Shown here: piece after piece, positions 47,946 through 59,139 of the stretch
How positions within the stretch are numbered: position 1 is the first letter of the stretch
Layout of the letters: each line of letters opens with the position of its first letter
Source: Mikania micrantha
Taxonomy: Eukaryota > Streptophyta > Magnoliopsida > Asterales > Asteraceae
Assembly (NCBI GenBank): GCA_009363875.1
Contig: CM018693.1
Location: 75,690,028 to 75,754,027 of the forward strand
Direction: 5' to 3'
Length of the DNA: 64,000 nucleotides
Position numbers and translations under genes: made by a program
The notes under the pieces: generated by a model
Database searches by the model: none
Seen by the model: only the letters and a program-made list of their open reading frames with translations
Told to the model about the DNA's origin: nothing

Positions 47946-49380
47946 AACGTCGTTACAACTGCTACTACTCGTGCCTTCGTTATCGGAGCTACCGAAGCAC
48001 GCGAGGAACCGATAATAGTCACGGGTACATTTCTCATTAATCATCACTATGTTTCTATCATATTTGACACTGGTGCCGATAAAAGTTTTGTCTCTACTAA
48101 TACTGCTTCCCTGTTTAATATACAACCATCTGTACTTACTGCTCCTTACACCGTAGAAGTAGCGGATGGTAAGACCATATTAGTGAATTCAATAATTCAT
48201 GATTGTGAATTTAGATTAAACGATCATCTTTTCCTCATCGATCTTATTCCTATGACACTCGGAAGTTTCGAAGTCGTTGTAGGAATGGATTGGCTATCCA
48301 AAAACCAGGCCGAAATTGTATGCTCGAAGAAACTTATTCGAATTCTCCTACCATCCGGCGAAATGATGCAAGTTTACGGCGAGAAACCCTGCCGCGGATT
48401 GAAGATTGTGTCGTGAATCAAGGCTAGCAAGTAGCTGAAGAAGAAATACTGTGCATTCCTGGCTCACGTGGTAGAGAAGAAACCTGAAAAGAAAATAGTT
48501 GAAGACGTTCCGGTCATCAGAGATTATCCGGATGTATTCCCAGAATACTTGCCCGGACTACCACTGATCAGACAAGTGGATTTTAGAATCTATCTCGTCC
48601 CTGGAGCAAACCCAGTGGCGAAGTCTCCATATCTATTAGCCCCGTCTGAGATGTAAGAACTGTCTAGTCAACTTCAAGAGCTTCTAGACAAAGGTTTCAT
48701 TAGACCGAGTTTCTCACCCTGGGGAGCTCCGGTTCTCTTTGTCATGAAGAAAGATGGTTCATTTCGTATGTGCATCGACTATCGTGAGTTAAACAAGTTG
48801 ACAGTCAAGAACACATATCCTTTACCTAGGATCGATGATCTGTTTGATCAATTACAGGGAGCGACTTGCTTTTCTTAAATTGATCTGCGATCCGGATATC
48901 ACCAGCGCAGAGTAAACGATGAGGATATACCGAAGACGGCGTTTAGGACTCGTTATGGACACGACGAGTTCGTGGTTATGCCATTTCGACTGACCAATGC
49001 ACCAGCAATATTCACGGATTTAATGAATCGAGTCTGTAGCCGTACTTAGATCAGTTTGTTATCGTCTTCATTGATGATATACTGATTTATTCCAAGACGG
49101 AGCAAGAACATGAGGATCATTTGAGGAAGGTTTTAAATTTGCTGAGAACTGAACAGCTGTATGCCAAATTCTCTATATGCGAATTTTGGCTAAAGGAAGT
49201 TCATTTCTTAGGTCACGTTATAAACAGAGATGGGATACATGTAGATCCAGCGAAGATTGATGCAATTAAGAACTGGACTAGTCCATCTACTCCAACAGAG
49301 ATTCGTTCATTTCTGGGTCTGGCAGGTTACTGCAGAAGGTTCATCGCGAAATTTTCAACAAAATCGCCTTGCCACTTACC
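47946..49380 (+). pseudogene. G protease and reverse transcriptase
   Basis: Protease: FDTGADKSFVS near 48063 with catalytic DTG kept, and VVGMDWLSKN. Two adjacent stops (TGA about 48414, TAG about 48432) follow. RT: DFRIYLVPGANPVAKSPY, GFIRPSFSPWGAP, FRMCIDYRELN, then TAA within CFS*IDLRSGYHQ (about 48876), MPFRLTNAPAIF. A 1-nt deletion near 49035 precedes VFIDDILIYSKT (catalytic DD), then FLGHVINRDGIHVDP and RSFLGLAGYCRRF. Another frame change near 49350. Confidence 0.9.
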
Positions 49381-50591
49381 ACTCTGACTCAAAAAAGTCA
49401 AGCTTTCATATGGGGTCAGAAACAAGAAGATGCATTCCAACTTCTTAAACAGAAGTTATGCAACTCCCCTATCCTTAGTCTTCTAGAGGGCAGTGATGAT
49501 TTCATTGTCTACTGCGATGCTTCAAACCTTGGCCTCGGTTGTGTACTTATGCAACGAGACAAGGTGATTGCATATGCTTCAAGACAGCTTAAGGTTCACG
49601 AGACGAATTATACTACTCATGACCTTGACTTAGGGGCTGTGGTCTTTGCATTGAAGATTTGTAGGCACTACCTTTATGGTACTAAATGTGTCATCTATAC
49701 GGACCACAAGAGCCTGCAACACATTCTCAATCAGAAAGAACTCAAATGAGACAACGGCGTTGGGTTGAGCTTCTAACTGATTATGACTGTGAGATTCGTT
49801 ACCACCCGGGTAAAGCCAATGTGGTGGCAGATGCTCTTAGTCGTAAGGAACCCGTCAAAACCAAATCGTGTAAGAGCCATGGAGATTAACACACAACCAA
49901 ACTTGATGGATCTGATTCGTATTGCACAACAACAAGTAGTGATCGACAATCAACTGAAGGCAAACTTAGACTGCGGAGTTGAGGGTAAACTAGAACATCG
50001 AGCTGATGGGGTTTTATACTTCAACGGTCGCATGTGGATTCCAATGTCAGAATAATTACGCACACTCATCTGTGATGAGGCTCATAAGTCGCGATACTCA
50101 GTTCATCCAGGGGCCGATAAGATGTACTAAGACTTGAGGACATCTTACTGGTGGCCTGGAATGAAGAAAGACATAGCATTGTACGTGGGAAAATGTCTAA
50201 TGTGTTCCAAAGTCAAGGCAGAACATCAGAAGCCTTCGGGACTTCTAAAGCAACCTGAAATTCCTCAATGGAAATGGGAGCAAATTTCCATGGATTTCAT
50301 AACTAAGTTGCTGAGAACTCCGCGGCGTTACAATTTGATTTCGATGATCGTCGATAGACTTACCAAATCTGCTCATTTTCTCCCAATCCGAGAGGATTAC
50401 AAAATGGAGAAGTTAGCCACCTTGTACATCAACGAAATCATCGCTCGTCATGGTACTCCAACATCAATCATTTCTGATCGTGATAGTCGTTCCACTTCGC
50501 GCTTTTGGCAAACATTGCAAAGGGCTTTGGGAACCCGTGTTAATCTTAGTACGGCGTATCATCCCCAAACCGACGGTCAAAGCGAAAGAAC
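49381..50591 (+). pseudogene. G RNase H and integrase, cut by the H LTR
   Basis: RNase H: FIVYCDASNLGLGCVLMQ, YTDHKSLQHIL, VADALSRKE, with a 1-nt deletion at about 49748 and an insertion near 49868. Integrase: zinc finger (EAHKSRYSVHPGAD ... CLMCSKVKAEH), then the DDE core with MDFITKL, SDRDS and TDGQSER. The sequence stops at the codon after the catalytic Glu, where the LTR of H begins at 50592. Stops at about 50053 and 50128. Confidence 0.9.
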
Positions 50592-50943
50592 TGTCACACC
50601 CCCTGCGCCGCGTCCGGAATCCACGGCGCGGTGACGATCGATGGTTGAATCATGCACAAGTATTGAATAAGAACAAACACAATGCATTACTAGGTTTCAA
50701 AATGTTTAGACCATTGTTTAGTTACAGACATTCTATCTATCTATCAAAAGAATAACAACTACAGACCCAAAATATAGTTTACAAAATAAGACTTCAAACA
50801 AGACAATTAAACAATCAGGATTTAGTGTGTTTCTAATCCATCCTAGCCTGGTTCTTCATCTTGTTATATCTTAAAACGGTCTCCTTAGTTGTCCCTTAGA
50901 ATGTCTTAAACCTGATTACCTGAAAAACGTGAAAAGTAACTGT

Positions 50944-50961
50944 CAACTACAAAAGTAGTTG
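50944..50961 (-). promoter_or_regulatory. Conserved hairpin CAACTAC-TTTT-GTAGTTG in H LTR
   Basis: Same arms and loop as in G; 21 bases before the acceptor-like TTTCAG (minus strand). Confidence 0.7.
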
Positions 50962-52679
50962 GTGAGAACAATAGATTTGACATTTGTAAATATGAATCTG
51001 CATTGTAAGCCATATGTATAAAACAATGAATGAAAATACATGAATGGTTGCAACCCAAACTAACATCAAGTATGTAAAACGTGTCCAAACAGTCATCAAA
51101 CTGTTTGCTAGAAAACCAACATATAATCAAGTCCCAAACTACGTTTGTAGTTAGAAAATTTGTCAGCAACATTGATATAACTATTCGTAACCAATCCTGC
51201 AGTTAGCTTTTAAAACAAATATAAAAGCTAACTCCAGAATTTGGTCTGCCCAATTATGTTCGCTTTCCCTTGTTGTGATCACCCAGTACTAACGCTAACT
51301 GAATATGTAACTTGATGTGTGTATAAGTTTGTTCACAACGATGAACACCATGCTTTTGAAAACTTGAATTGAAACCCTTTGATTGAATGCCTTATTTGAT
51401 TTCCATGATTTGAAAACTTCCCGTGAATACCATGAATACCAATGATTGAAATAACTTGTTTGAACACCATGAATTAAAATCCTTTGTTTGAATACCACTA
51501 TGAAAACCATTGGTTGAAAACCTTGTATTGAAACCCTTGATTTAACACCAACGATAGTGTCCTTGTGTAATTACAAGGTTTATAACATATCATTTTTATC
51601 AACAACACAAGTTTATAGTAAAAGAGTTGATAATATCTCATTAGTTAAAAGTGTTTAGCATTTATAATATCATTGGTGTAAAGCTGATATAAAACAGTTT
51701 AGAGAACCTTTATAAAACCTTTTTAGTAGCAACAAGATTAACAGTTGATAAAACATTATAAACAGTTGATAAATCCTTTGAAAATAGTTGAGAAATTTCT
51801 AGGATTTCTAAAGTGAACTTGTAACAGTAGAACTGTATTATAAGTCCTGTATATGAAATATGTTTGGCATAAAGAATGTTTGATCACGTATTCCACCCCA
51901 AAACAGTTGAAAAACAGTAAAAGAGGGGCCAATGTTCTCACCTGTCCGCAGTAGACTCTGAACTATAACAAGTAGCAAGTAGCAAACAAGACTTCTAACT
52001 GGTTCCTATATCATTGTAATCATTCATAGAATATAAGATTTATGATTGTATAAAGTTTGCTTCATTGATTGACTTATGTTATCATGATCTTGATTAACTC
52101 TTGAATAAATTGTTCTCATGTTTAGGAATGTTGTGTGAATTTGAATATCATGATTGTGTCACTTGATTGATAATTGATTCTTGAAACAAAATGTGTCATG
52201 TTCTTTTATGCACAACTTGTATGCATAAAATAACAAGTGTTGATGACTTTGATAACCCTTGTTAAACCTGTATTTTGAAGAGATGTTCCAATTGTTTAAG
52301 TGTTTGGGATTGTGACTTGATTCCGTAATTATGTTAAGTTATAAACTTAACCTGAATAAGATCAATTCACAACTATTTTAAGTTGTGGGCCAACCATTGG
52401 GCCTTGAGCATGAGTATGAGTCAAATTGAATCCTATGGGCCAATTCAACTTAAAGTTGGGCTAGGTTTAGGATGTGTGGGCCAAATTATGGGCCTTAGCC
52501 AATTGGGTCGAATCACTACCATGGACCGGTTAGATTATGTCTAAACAATATGTTTTTGGGCTGAATAATTGAAGTTGGGCCGAGTACAAAGGGCTGTTGG
52601 GCTTGTTCAATTTGAGGTGGGCCGAATTCCATTGATGCTATGCGGCTCTGATGTATGGCATGGAACAAGGGGTTTCCAA

Positions 52680-53150
52680 CCAGCGAACCTTGGGGTTCGG
52701 TGGTGGCTGGTTCGGCTCTGTCATACTTCCACGAACCTAAGGGTTCGTCCAACCGTAGTTCGTCAGGAATACACGAGGTTCGGCAATAAAGGAAACAGTA
52801 GCGTTCGCCTATGTATTCGGGTTGGGGTTCCGCCGATCTAGTTTTTGTCAACAAAGGTTCGTCATTCACGAGGGCAAACAATAAGGTTCGGTGGTTACTG
52901 CGACGAAACAAAGGTTCGGCTGTTGATGAAGGTTAGGCCGGGGTTAAAGGTTCGTGAGTCAAGCATGGTTCGTCTGCATGGGTTCGTGAGGCAGGCATGG
53001 TTCGACTGCATTGCTTCGTGAGGCCTCAAAGGTTCGGCTGGCATCCAATGGTTCGGCCCTGTAGGGTTCGGCCGGTTAGCTTAGTCCCCACAGGTTCGCC
53101 AACGACCCAAAAGGTTCGGCCGACGTGCTGTTGCCCACGAACCTGTACCT
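52680..53150 (-). repeat. AGGTTCG array in the H LTR
   Basis: About 25 GGTTCG words in 470 bp on the plus strand (CGAACC in LTR sense). Confidence 0.88.
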
Positions 53151-54223
53151 GCATCATCTTCTTCACCCACCATTGTGGTTCCTAAGGCTGGTTACATGAT
53201 ATGTTATACAATACATGATCTACGAATGCATGAAAATCATATGGATGTATCTAAAATCGCTGAAACATGTGTGTGTCGAAAATCAAGTACAAAACCCTCT
53301 TTTTCGTGATATGTCAAGCATCATACCTCGATTTCAGCTGGTTAAAACTCCAGATCCGTGATATATTCTTGTAGAGGACTTCAAGGGCTACGCGTGGACA
53401 CCAAAAACACCCAAATCCGTGGAGAAACGAAGGAGTTACACGCGTTTGAAGCTTGGATTTCTCGAGAGAGAGAGAGGATGGACGGGAATTCTAGAGAGAG
53501 AGAGGGTTTGGCTGAAATAAATGAGGGGAAAAGCCTTCTTCAAGGCTTTTAAACTACGAGTGGTATTCGGGTTCGTTTCGGTTGCTCGGTTCGCGATTTC
53601 GGAACGTAACGCGCATTTTACGCGTTTTAAATAAAATAGTTATTATTCTCATCATTTTGATGAGTTTCAAAATTGTAAAAATGTAAAATAACTTATTTCA
53701 TTTATTTTTACTCTTCGTTCGTTGCCAGATCGTTAAACTAATACAATTACGTGTATACCCGCAATCGCGTACGTTTTTCGATCGTATTATTTAGTTATTG
53801 ACATTTACTCGTAATTATAAGTTCAACATTCGTATTATTATGGATCGTCACCCATAACTATACTTAGTCTCGCTTACGCATTACGATTTTCTTTGATTAA
53901 TTTGCTTGTCATGCTATTTGTCTAAACACTACGCACTAACACTATCCCATTACACGGAACACAGTTTATATATAGGGCAAACCCCAGAGTTCAGCTACCT
54001 GCCTTATCTGACGCCGTCCCACCATTGTTTCGATATAATACGATACTGTTCTTGCCTTGCGAAGTCGACTGTAAATAAATAATACATACTTGTTTCCTAA
54101 TTAAAGAATCCTATCACACACAAACACAATCATGAACACTTCAATCACATTGAAAACACTGAATTAAACACATATTGTACTATCACTGTTTATGACTCTA
54201 TAACTATATGGACAGATGTTACA

Positions 54224-54243
54224 GTCTCCCCTAGTTAAGGGAA
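54224..54243 (-). other. H polypurine tract
   Basis: Minus strand TTAACTAGGGGAGAC directly before the LTR start at 54223. Confidence 0.75.
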
Positions 54244-54253
54244 TTTTGTCCCG

Positions 54254-55507
54254 AAATTAACTAGCCGCAGGTACTGTAAAAAGATGAGGGTACTTAAGCT
54301 TCATCTGGTCTTCACGTTCCCAGGTGAACTCAGCACCACGTTTGCCCTCCCATCGTACCTTTACGATCGGGATACGGCTACGTTTGAGTTTCTTGACTCC
54401 ATGATCCATGATTTCGACCGGACGTTCTATGAATTGCATGTTGTTTTGAATCTAAATGTCTTCAAGTGGAATCTGAACATCATGATCCGCCAAGCATTTC
54501 TTAAGATTCGATACATGAAACGTATCGTGAACATTGCTTAGCTCCACCGGAAGATTGAGTTTGTAGGCTACGGGACCAATCATTTCCAGAATCTCAAAAG
54601 GTCCAACGTACCTTGGTGCAAGTTTCCCTTTCTTCCCAAATCGAACAACGCCTTTCCATGGAGAAACGTTGAGTAAGACTTGGTCACCGACTTGAAACTC
54701 CAGCGGTTTCCGACGTCGATCGGCATAACTCTTTTGCCGATATCGTGCGGCCTTAATCCTTGATTGAATGATTTTGATCTTGTCTGTTGTTTCTTGAATA
54801 AGTTCAGGTCCTACGATCTGTGAGTTACCAACCTCGGTCCAACAGACCGGTGATCGGCACTTCCTACCATATAAAGCTTCGAACGGTGCACATTGAATGC
54901 TTGTATGGTAGCTGTTGTTGTACGAAAACTCGATGAGTGAAAGATGAGTATCCCAACTCCCACCGAAATCTATCATACAAGAACGAAGCATGTCCTCGAG
55001 TGTTTGGATAGTCCTTTCGCTTTGACCATCGGTTTGGGGATGATACGCAGTGCTAAGATTAACATGGGTTCCCAAAGCCTTTTGCAGTGTTTGCCAAAAG
55101 CGAGAAGTGAAATGACTATCACGATCAGAAATGATTGATGTTGGAGTACCATGACGAGCGATGATTTCATTGATGTACAAAGTGGCTAACTTCTCCATTT
55201 TGTAATCCTCTCGGATTGGGAGAAAGTGAGCGGATTTGGTGAGTCGATCAACGATCACCCAAATCGAATCGAAACCCCGCGGAGTTCTCGGCAACTTTGT
55301 TATGAAATCCATGGAAATTTGCTCCCATTTCCATTGAGGAATTTCAGGTTGCTGTAGAAGTCCTGAAGGCTTTTGATGTTCTGCTTTGACTTTGGAACAT
55401 GTTAGACATTTCCCCACATACAGTGCTATGTCTTTCTTCATTCCCGGCCACCAGTAAGAGGTTTTCAAGTCTTGATACATCATATCGGCTCCTGGATGAA
55501 CTGAGTA
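54254..55507 (-). pseudogene. H pol: integrase with chromodomain-like C-terminus
   Basis: In frame with the rest of gag-pol. Integrase: zinc-finger end (CLTCSKVKAEH), core MDFITKLPRTPRG, SDRDSHF, YHPQTDGQSERT with all three catalytic acids, then YGRKCRSPVCW, KSYADRRRKPLEFQVGD, RYVGPFEILEMIG (GPF module), HDTFHVSNLKKCL. After a TAG at 54452-54454 comes FIERPVEIMD and a chromodomain-like end (PIVKVRWEGKRGAEFTW, EDQMKLKYPHLF). Such tails target integration to heterochromatin in chromoviruses (established for the group), which suits the nested setting. The TGA at 55508-55510 separates it from RNase H. Confidence 0.92.
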
Positions 55508-57685
55508 TCACGACTTATGAGCCTCATCACAGATGAGTGTGCGCAATTCTTCTGACTTTGGAATCCATATACGACCGTTGAAGTATAAAACCCCATCAGC
55601 TCGAGGTTCTAGTTTACCCTCAACTCCGCAGTCTAAATCTGTCTTTAGTTGATTGTCGATCACCACTTGTTGTAGTGCAATACGAATCAAATCTTTCAAG
55701 TTTGGTTGCGTGTTGATCTCCATGGCTCTTACACGAATTGGTTTGACTGGCTCCTTGCGACTAAGAGCATCCGCCACTACATTGGCTTTACCCGAGTGAT
55801 AACGAATCTCACAATCATAATCAGTTAGAAGCTCAACCCAACGCCGTTGTCGCATGTTGAGTTCCTTCTGATTGAGTATGTGTTGCAGGCTCTTGTGATC
55901 CGTATAGATAACACATTTAGTACCATAAAGGTAGTGCCTCCATATCTTCAAAGCAAAGACTACCGCCCCTAACTCAAGGTCATGAGTAGTATAATTCTTC
56001 TCGTGAACCTTAAGTTATCTTGAAGCATATGCAATCACCTTGTCCCGTTGCATAAGTACACAGCCGAGTCCAAGGTTTGAAGCATCACAGTAGACAATGA
56101 AATCATCACTGCTTTCAGGAAGACTAAGGATAAGGGAGTTGCATAACTTATGTTTAAGAAGTTGGAATGCATCTTCTTGTTTCTGTCCCCATATAAAAGC
56201 TTGACTTTTCTGAGTAAGTGTGGTAAGTGGCAAGGCGATCTTTGAAAAGTTCGCGATGAATCTCCGGTAATAGCCTGCCAGACCCAGAAATGAACGAATC
56301 TCTGTTGGAGTAGATGGGGTAGTCCAGTTCTTAATTGCCTCAATCTTCACTGGATCTACGTGTATCCCATCCTTGTTAATGACATGCCCTAAGAAGTGAA
56401 CTTCTTTTAGCCAAAATTCGCACTTTGAGAATTTAGCATAAAGCTGTTCAGCTCTTAGTAGCTCTAAGACTTTCCTCAAATGATCCTCATGTTCTTGCTC
56501 AGTCTTTGAATAAATCAATATATCATCAATGAAGACAATAACGAACTGATCTAAGTATGGCCTGCAGACTCGATTCATCAAATCCATGAACACTGCCGGT
56601 GCTTTTGTCAGTCCAAACGGCATAACCACGAACTCGTAGTGCTCGTATCGAGTCCTAAATGATGTCTTTGGTATATCCTCATCATTTACTCGTAACTGAT
56701 GATACCCAGATCGTAGATCAATTTTAGAAAAGCAAGTCACTCCCTGTAATTGATCAAACAGATCATCGATCCTAGGTAAAGGATATATGTTCTTGATTGT
56801 CAACTTGTTTAGTTCACTATAATCGATGCACATACGAAATGAACCATCTTTCTTCTTGACAAAGAGAATCGGAGCTCCCCAAGGAGAGAAACTCGGTCTT
56901 ATGAAACCTTTGTCTTGAAGTTCTTGGAGTTGACTAGACAATTCATGCATCTCAGACGGTGCTAATCGATATGGTGACTTCGCCACTAGGTTTGCTCTAG
57001 GGACGAGATCAATTCTAAACTCCACTTGCCTGATAGGTGGTAATCCAGGCAAGTTTTCTGGGAATACGTCCGGAAAATCTCTGATGACCGGAACGTCTCC
57101 AATTGCTTTCTTCTCCGGTTTCTTCTCTACCACGTGAGCCAGGAACGCAAAGTATTTCTTCTTCAGGTACTTCCTAGCCTTGATACACGACACAATCTTC
57201 AATCCGCGGCAGGGTTTCTCACCATAAACTTGCATCATTTCGCCGGTCGGTAGGGGAATTCGAATGAGTTTCTCCAAGCATACCATCTCGGCGTGGTTTT
57301 TGGATAACCAATCCATTCCTACTACGACTTCGAAGCATTCAAGTGTCATAGGAATAAGATCGATAAGGAAAAGATGATCGTTCATTCTCAATTCACAATC
57401 ACGAATTATTGAATTCACTAATATTGTCTTACCATCCACTACTTCTACGGTGTAAGGAGCATCAATTATAGATGGTTGTTTATTAAATAGGGGAGCATTA
57501 TCAGCAGAGAAAAAACTTTTATCAGCACCAGTGTTAAATATGATAGAAACGTAATGATCATTAATGAGAAATGTACCCGTGTTGACTGCCGGGTCCTCGC
57601 GTGCTTCGGAAGTTCCGATAACAAAGGCACGAGCAGTAGCAATTGTAGCGGCTGGGTTGAGTTTTGGGCACTGGTTTCTGAAGTG
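55508..57685 (-). pseudogene. H pol: protease, reverse transcriptase and RNase H
   Basis: Protease: ARAFVIGTSEAREDP, then FNTGADKSF, where the catalytic Asp of DTG is Asn (codon 57533-57535, AAC), and VVGMDWLSKNH. RT: GFIRPSFSPWGAP, FRMCIDYSELN, FSKIDLRSGYHQ, VFIDDILIYSKT (catalytic DD intact), FLGHVINKDGIHV. RNase H: FIVYCDASNLGLGC, then TAA at 56015-56017, YTDHKSLQHIL, VADALSRKE. No frameshift across 2.2 kb. The D-to-N change would by itself inactivate the protease. Confidence 0.92.
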
Positions 57686-58801
57686 TCATTCTGCTCCACA
57701 GTTGTAACAAGCCCTTCCACCCGTAGTAGCAGGATTAGCGGTGGTAGTTGCAGCAGCATATAGATGAGCAGATCTACATGTTGCAGCCAAGTGTCCCATC
57801 CGTCCACACTTGAGACATTTTCTGCATGGAATAGTGGGTAGGTGATGGTATTGGCATTTGGTGAAAAGTGGAAACAGACAAGTATAAGGCTTTCTGGCCG
57901 TTGTAGGTTGTGGAATTGCAGTAAGGGGAGTGACTTGAGTAGGTGTAGCTGCAGTTAAGGTTGCATAGTTCTTGATCGTCTTTTGTTTCTGTTTCTTCTT
58001 TTTGGGTTGGTGCTGTTCAGGCTTCTTGCCTTCTTCAAACTGTGCTCTCTTATACCCCTTTCGAGTGAGCACACCAGCCTTAACATATTCTTCAGTGAGA
58101 GTGGCACCTAGATGAATTGCCGCTTCTAGTGTAGTGGGGCTACTCCCCATAACAGTTCCCCTGATGACTAAGGGTAATCCTTCAATGTACTTCTCTATCC
58201 TGCGGGATAGATGAGTAACTAGATGTGGCACTAGAATGTACAACTCATGGAAACGAGTTGTATATTTTGCGTTCTCGCCACTGTCTTGGACTAAGTTCCA
58301 CATTTCCACCTCAAGCTTCTTCAGTTCATGTCGTGGACAAAACTGTTCCACCAATAACTTCTTGAAATCTTCCCATGATAAGGCCAAAGCAACCTCTCGT
58401 CCTCTGGTGTTCTTCTCAGAATTCCACCAGGTGAGTGCGCCTTTGTGAAAAGCGCTTGAGGTCATCTTGACCATCAGATTTTCAGGACATCCTGTGAAGT
58501 CAAGAATATCCTCAATGCTCTCCAGCAATTGTAGTAGACTGGTAGCTCCCTCAGTACCTGCATACTTAGGAGGCTTAGCATCATTGAACTGTTTGAAAGT
58601 GAAGTTAGCAGTTTCAGTGTTGGTGGCATTTGAGTTGTGTGCTGAATCACGGGTACTTCCCCGAAGATTCTGGGTGATATCAGTGACCATGCCCGGAATG
58701 ATATCCCTCATGTGTACAGCGATGGCCCGGGCAATTTTCTAAATCTCATCATCGTTGCCACTTGTTGAACCCCCTCCGTTGGGATCACGTCGAGGAGGCA
58801 C
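57686..58801 (-). pseudogene. H gag
   Basis: The start codon has become GTG at 58799-58801 (VPPRRDPNG, against MPPRRDPNG in G) and a TAG lies at 58739-58741. The capsid domain (TFKQFNDAKPPKYAG, LLQLLESIEDIL, KNTRGREVALALSWEDFKKLL, KYTTRFHELYILVP, KYIEGLPLVI) is otherwise intact. A lysine-rich linker, knuckle CLKCGRMGHLAATC and CYNCGAE follow. The second knuckle is broken by TGA (57686-57688) replacing the Gly codon, after which HFRNQC continues in frame. Confidence 0.92.
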
Positions 58802-59050
58802 TCTACGAGTAGAAGCCACAAGTGGTTCAGTAATGAGAAAGGATACAATTGAATTTACATGATAAAGTTAGTAATATATGTTAGTGCATGTTTTGTAATT
58901 GTTTGCTATTCAAAAGTTGGTTTTATTTATGTTTGTAGAAGGTTCGCTGCTATTGTTTTGGTTTGTTTGGCCCACGAACCTTAACATTTAGCCGAACTAT
59001 AGAAGGTGTAGGGTTCGGCGAACCTATGGTTCGTGAGTAAGGTTTGTCTA

Positions 59051-59090
59051 ACGAACCCTAAGGGTTCGTTCACCGAACCTTAGGGTTCGG
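59051..59090 (+). promoter_or_regulatory. Two heptamer hairpins upstream of the copia-C TATA box, one with a telo-box
   Basis: ACGAACCCTAAGGGTTCGT (59051-59069) has 9-bp perfect arms around one base and contains AACCCTAA, the plant telo-box. CCGAACC-TTAG-GGTTCGG (59073-59090) follows. Equivalent hairpins lie upstream of the TATA box in copia-B (29360-29396). Confidence 0.65.
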
Positions 59091-59131
59091 CTAGCAAACC
59101 TTATTGATTGAAGGTTCGCTGGTACTGTTAG

Positions 59132-59139
59132 TATAAATA
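59132..59139 (+). promoter_or_regulatory. TATA box of copia-C LTR
   Basis: TATAAATA, 242 bp before the LTR end. Confidence 0.8.

Larger units (their letters stand above)
42735..50591 (+). mobile_element. G: gypsy chromovirus-like element, plus strand, old and truncated at both ends
   Basis: 5' LTR lacking its U3 (42735-45532), PBS, 1.27-kb leader, gag, protease, RT, RNase H and integrase up to the catalytic Glu region at 50591, where the H LTR starts. Gypsy order (integrase last). At least five frameshifts and six stops. F abuts its LTR on the left, about where its transcription start would be; H abuts its integrase on the right. It is the host of both. Confidence 0.9.
50592..54223 (-). repeat. 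H 3' LTR
   Basis: 3632 bp; sense start TGTAACATCTGTCC at 54223, sense end GGGGTGTGACA at 50592. Sense order: TATATAGGGC-like module (about 53965), TTTAAAAG (53544-53552), CT-rich leader (about 53465-53500), donor-like GAG|GTATGA at 53327/53326, CGAACCT array, GGCCCA cluster (52385-52640), degenerate repeats (51340-51550), hairpin, acceptor-like TTTCAG at about 50920, GC-rich end with CGGCGCGGTG. Confidence 0.93.
50592..58878 (-). mobile_element. H: gypsy chromovirus-like element, minus strand, interrupted upstream of gag by copia-C
   Basis: 3' LTR 50592-54223, PPT, gag-pol 54254-58801 in one frame, and 77 bp of leader before the copia-C LTR at 58879. The 5' LTR lies beyond the window. Inserted into the integrase of G. 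Far better preserved than G, which agrees with nesting. Confidence 0.92.
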
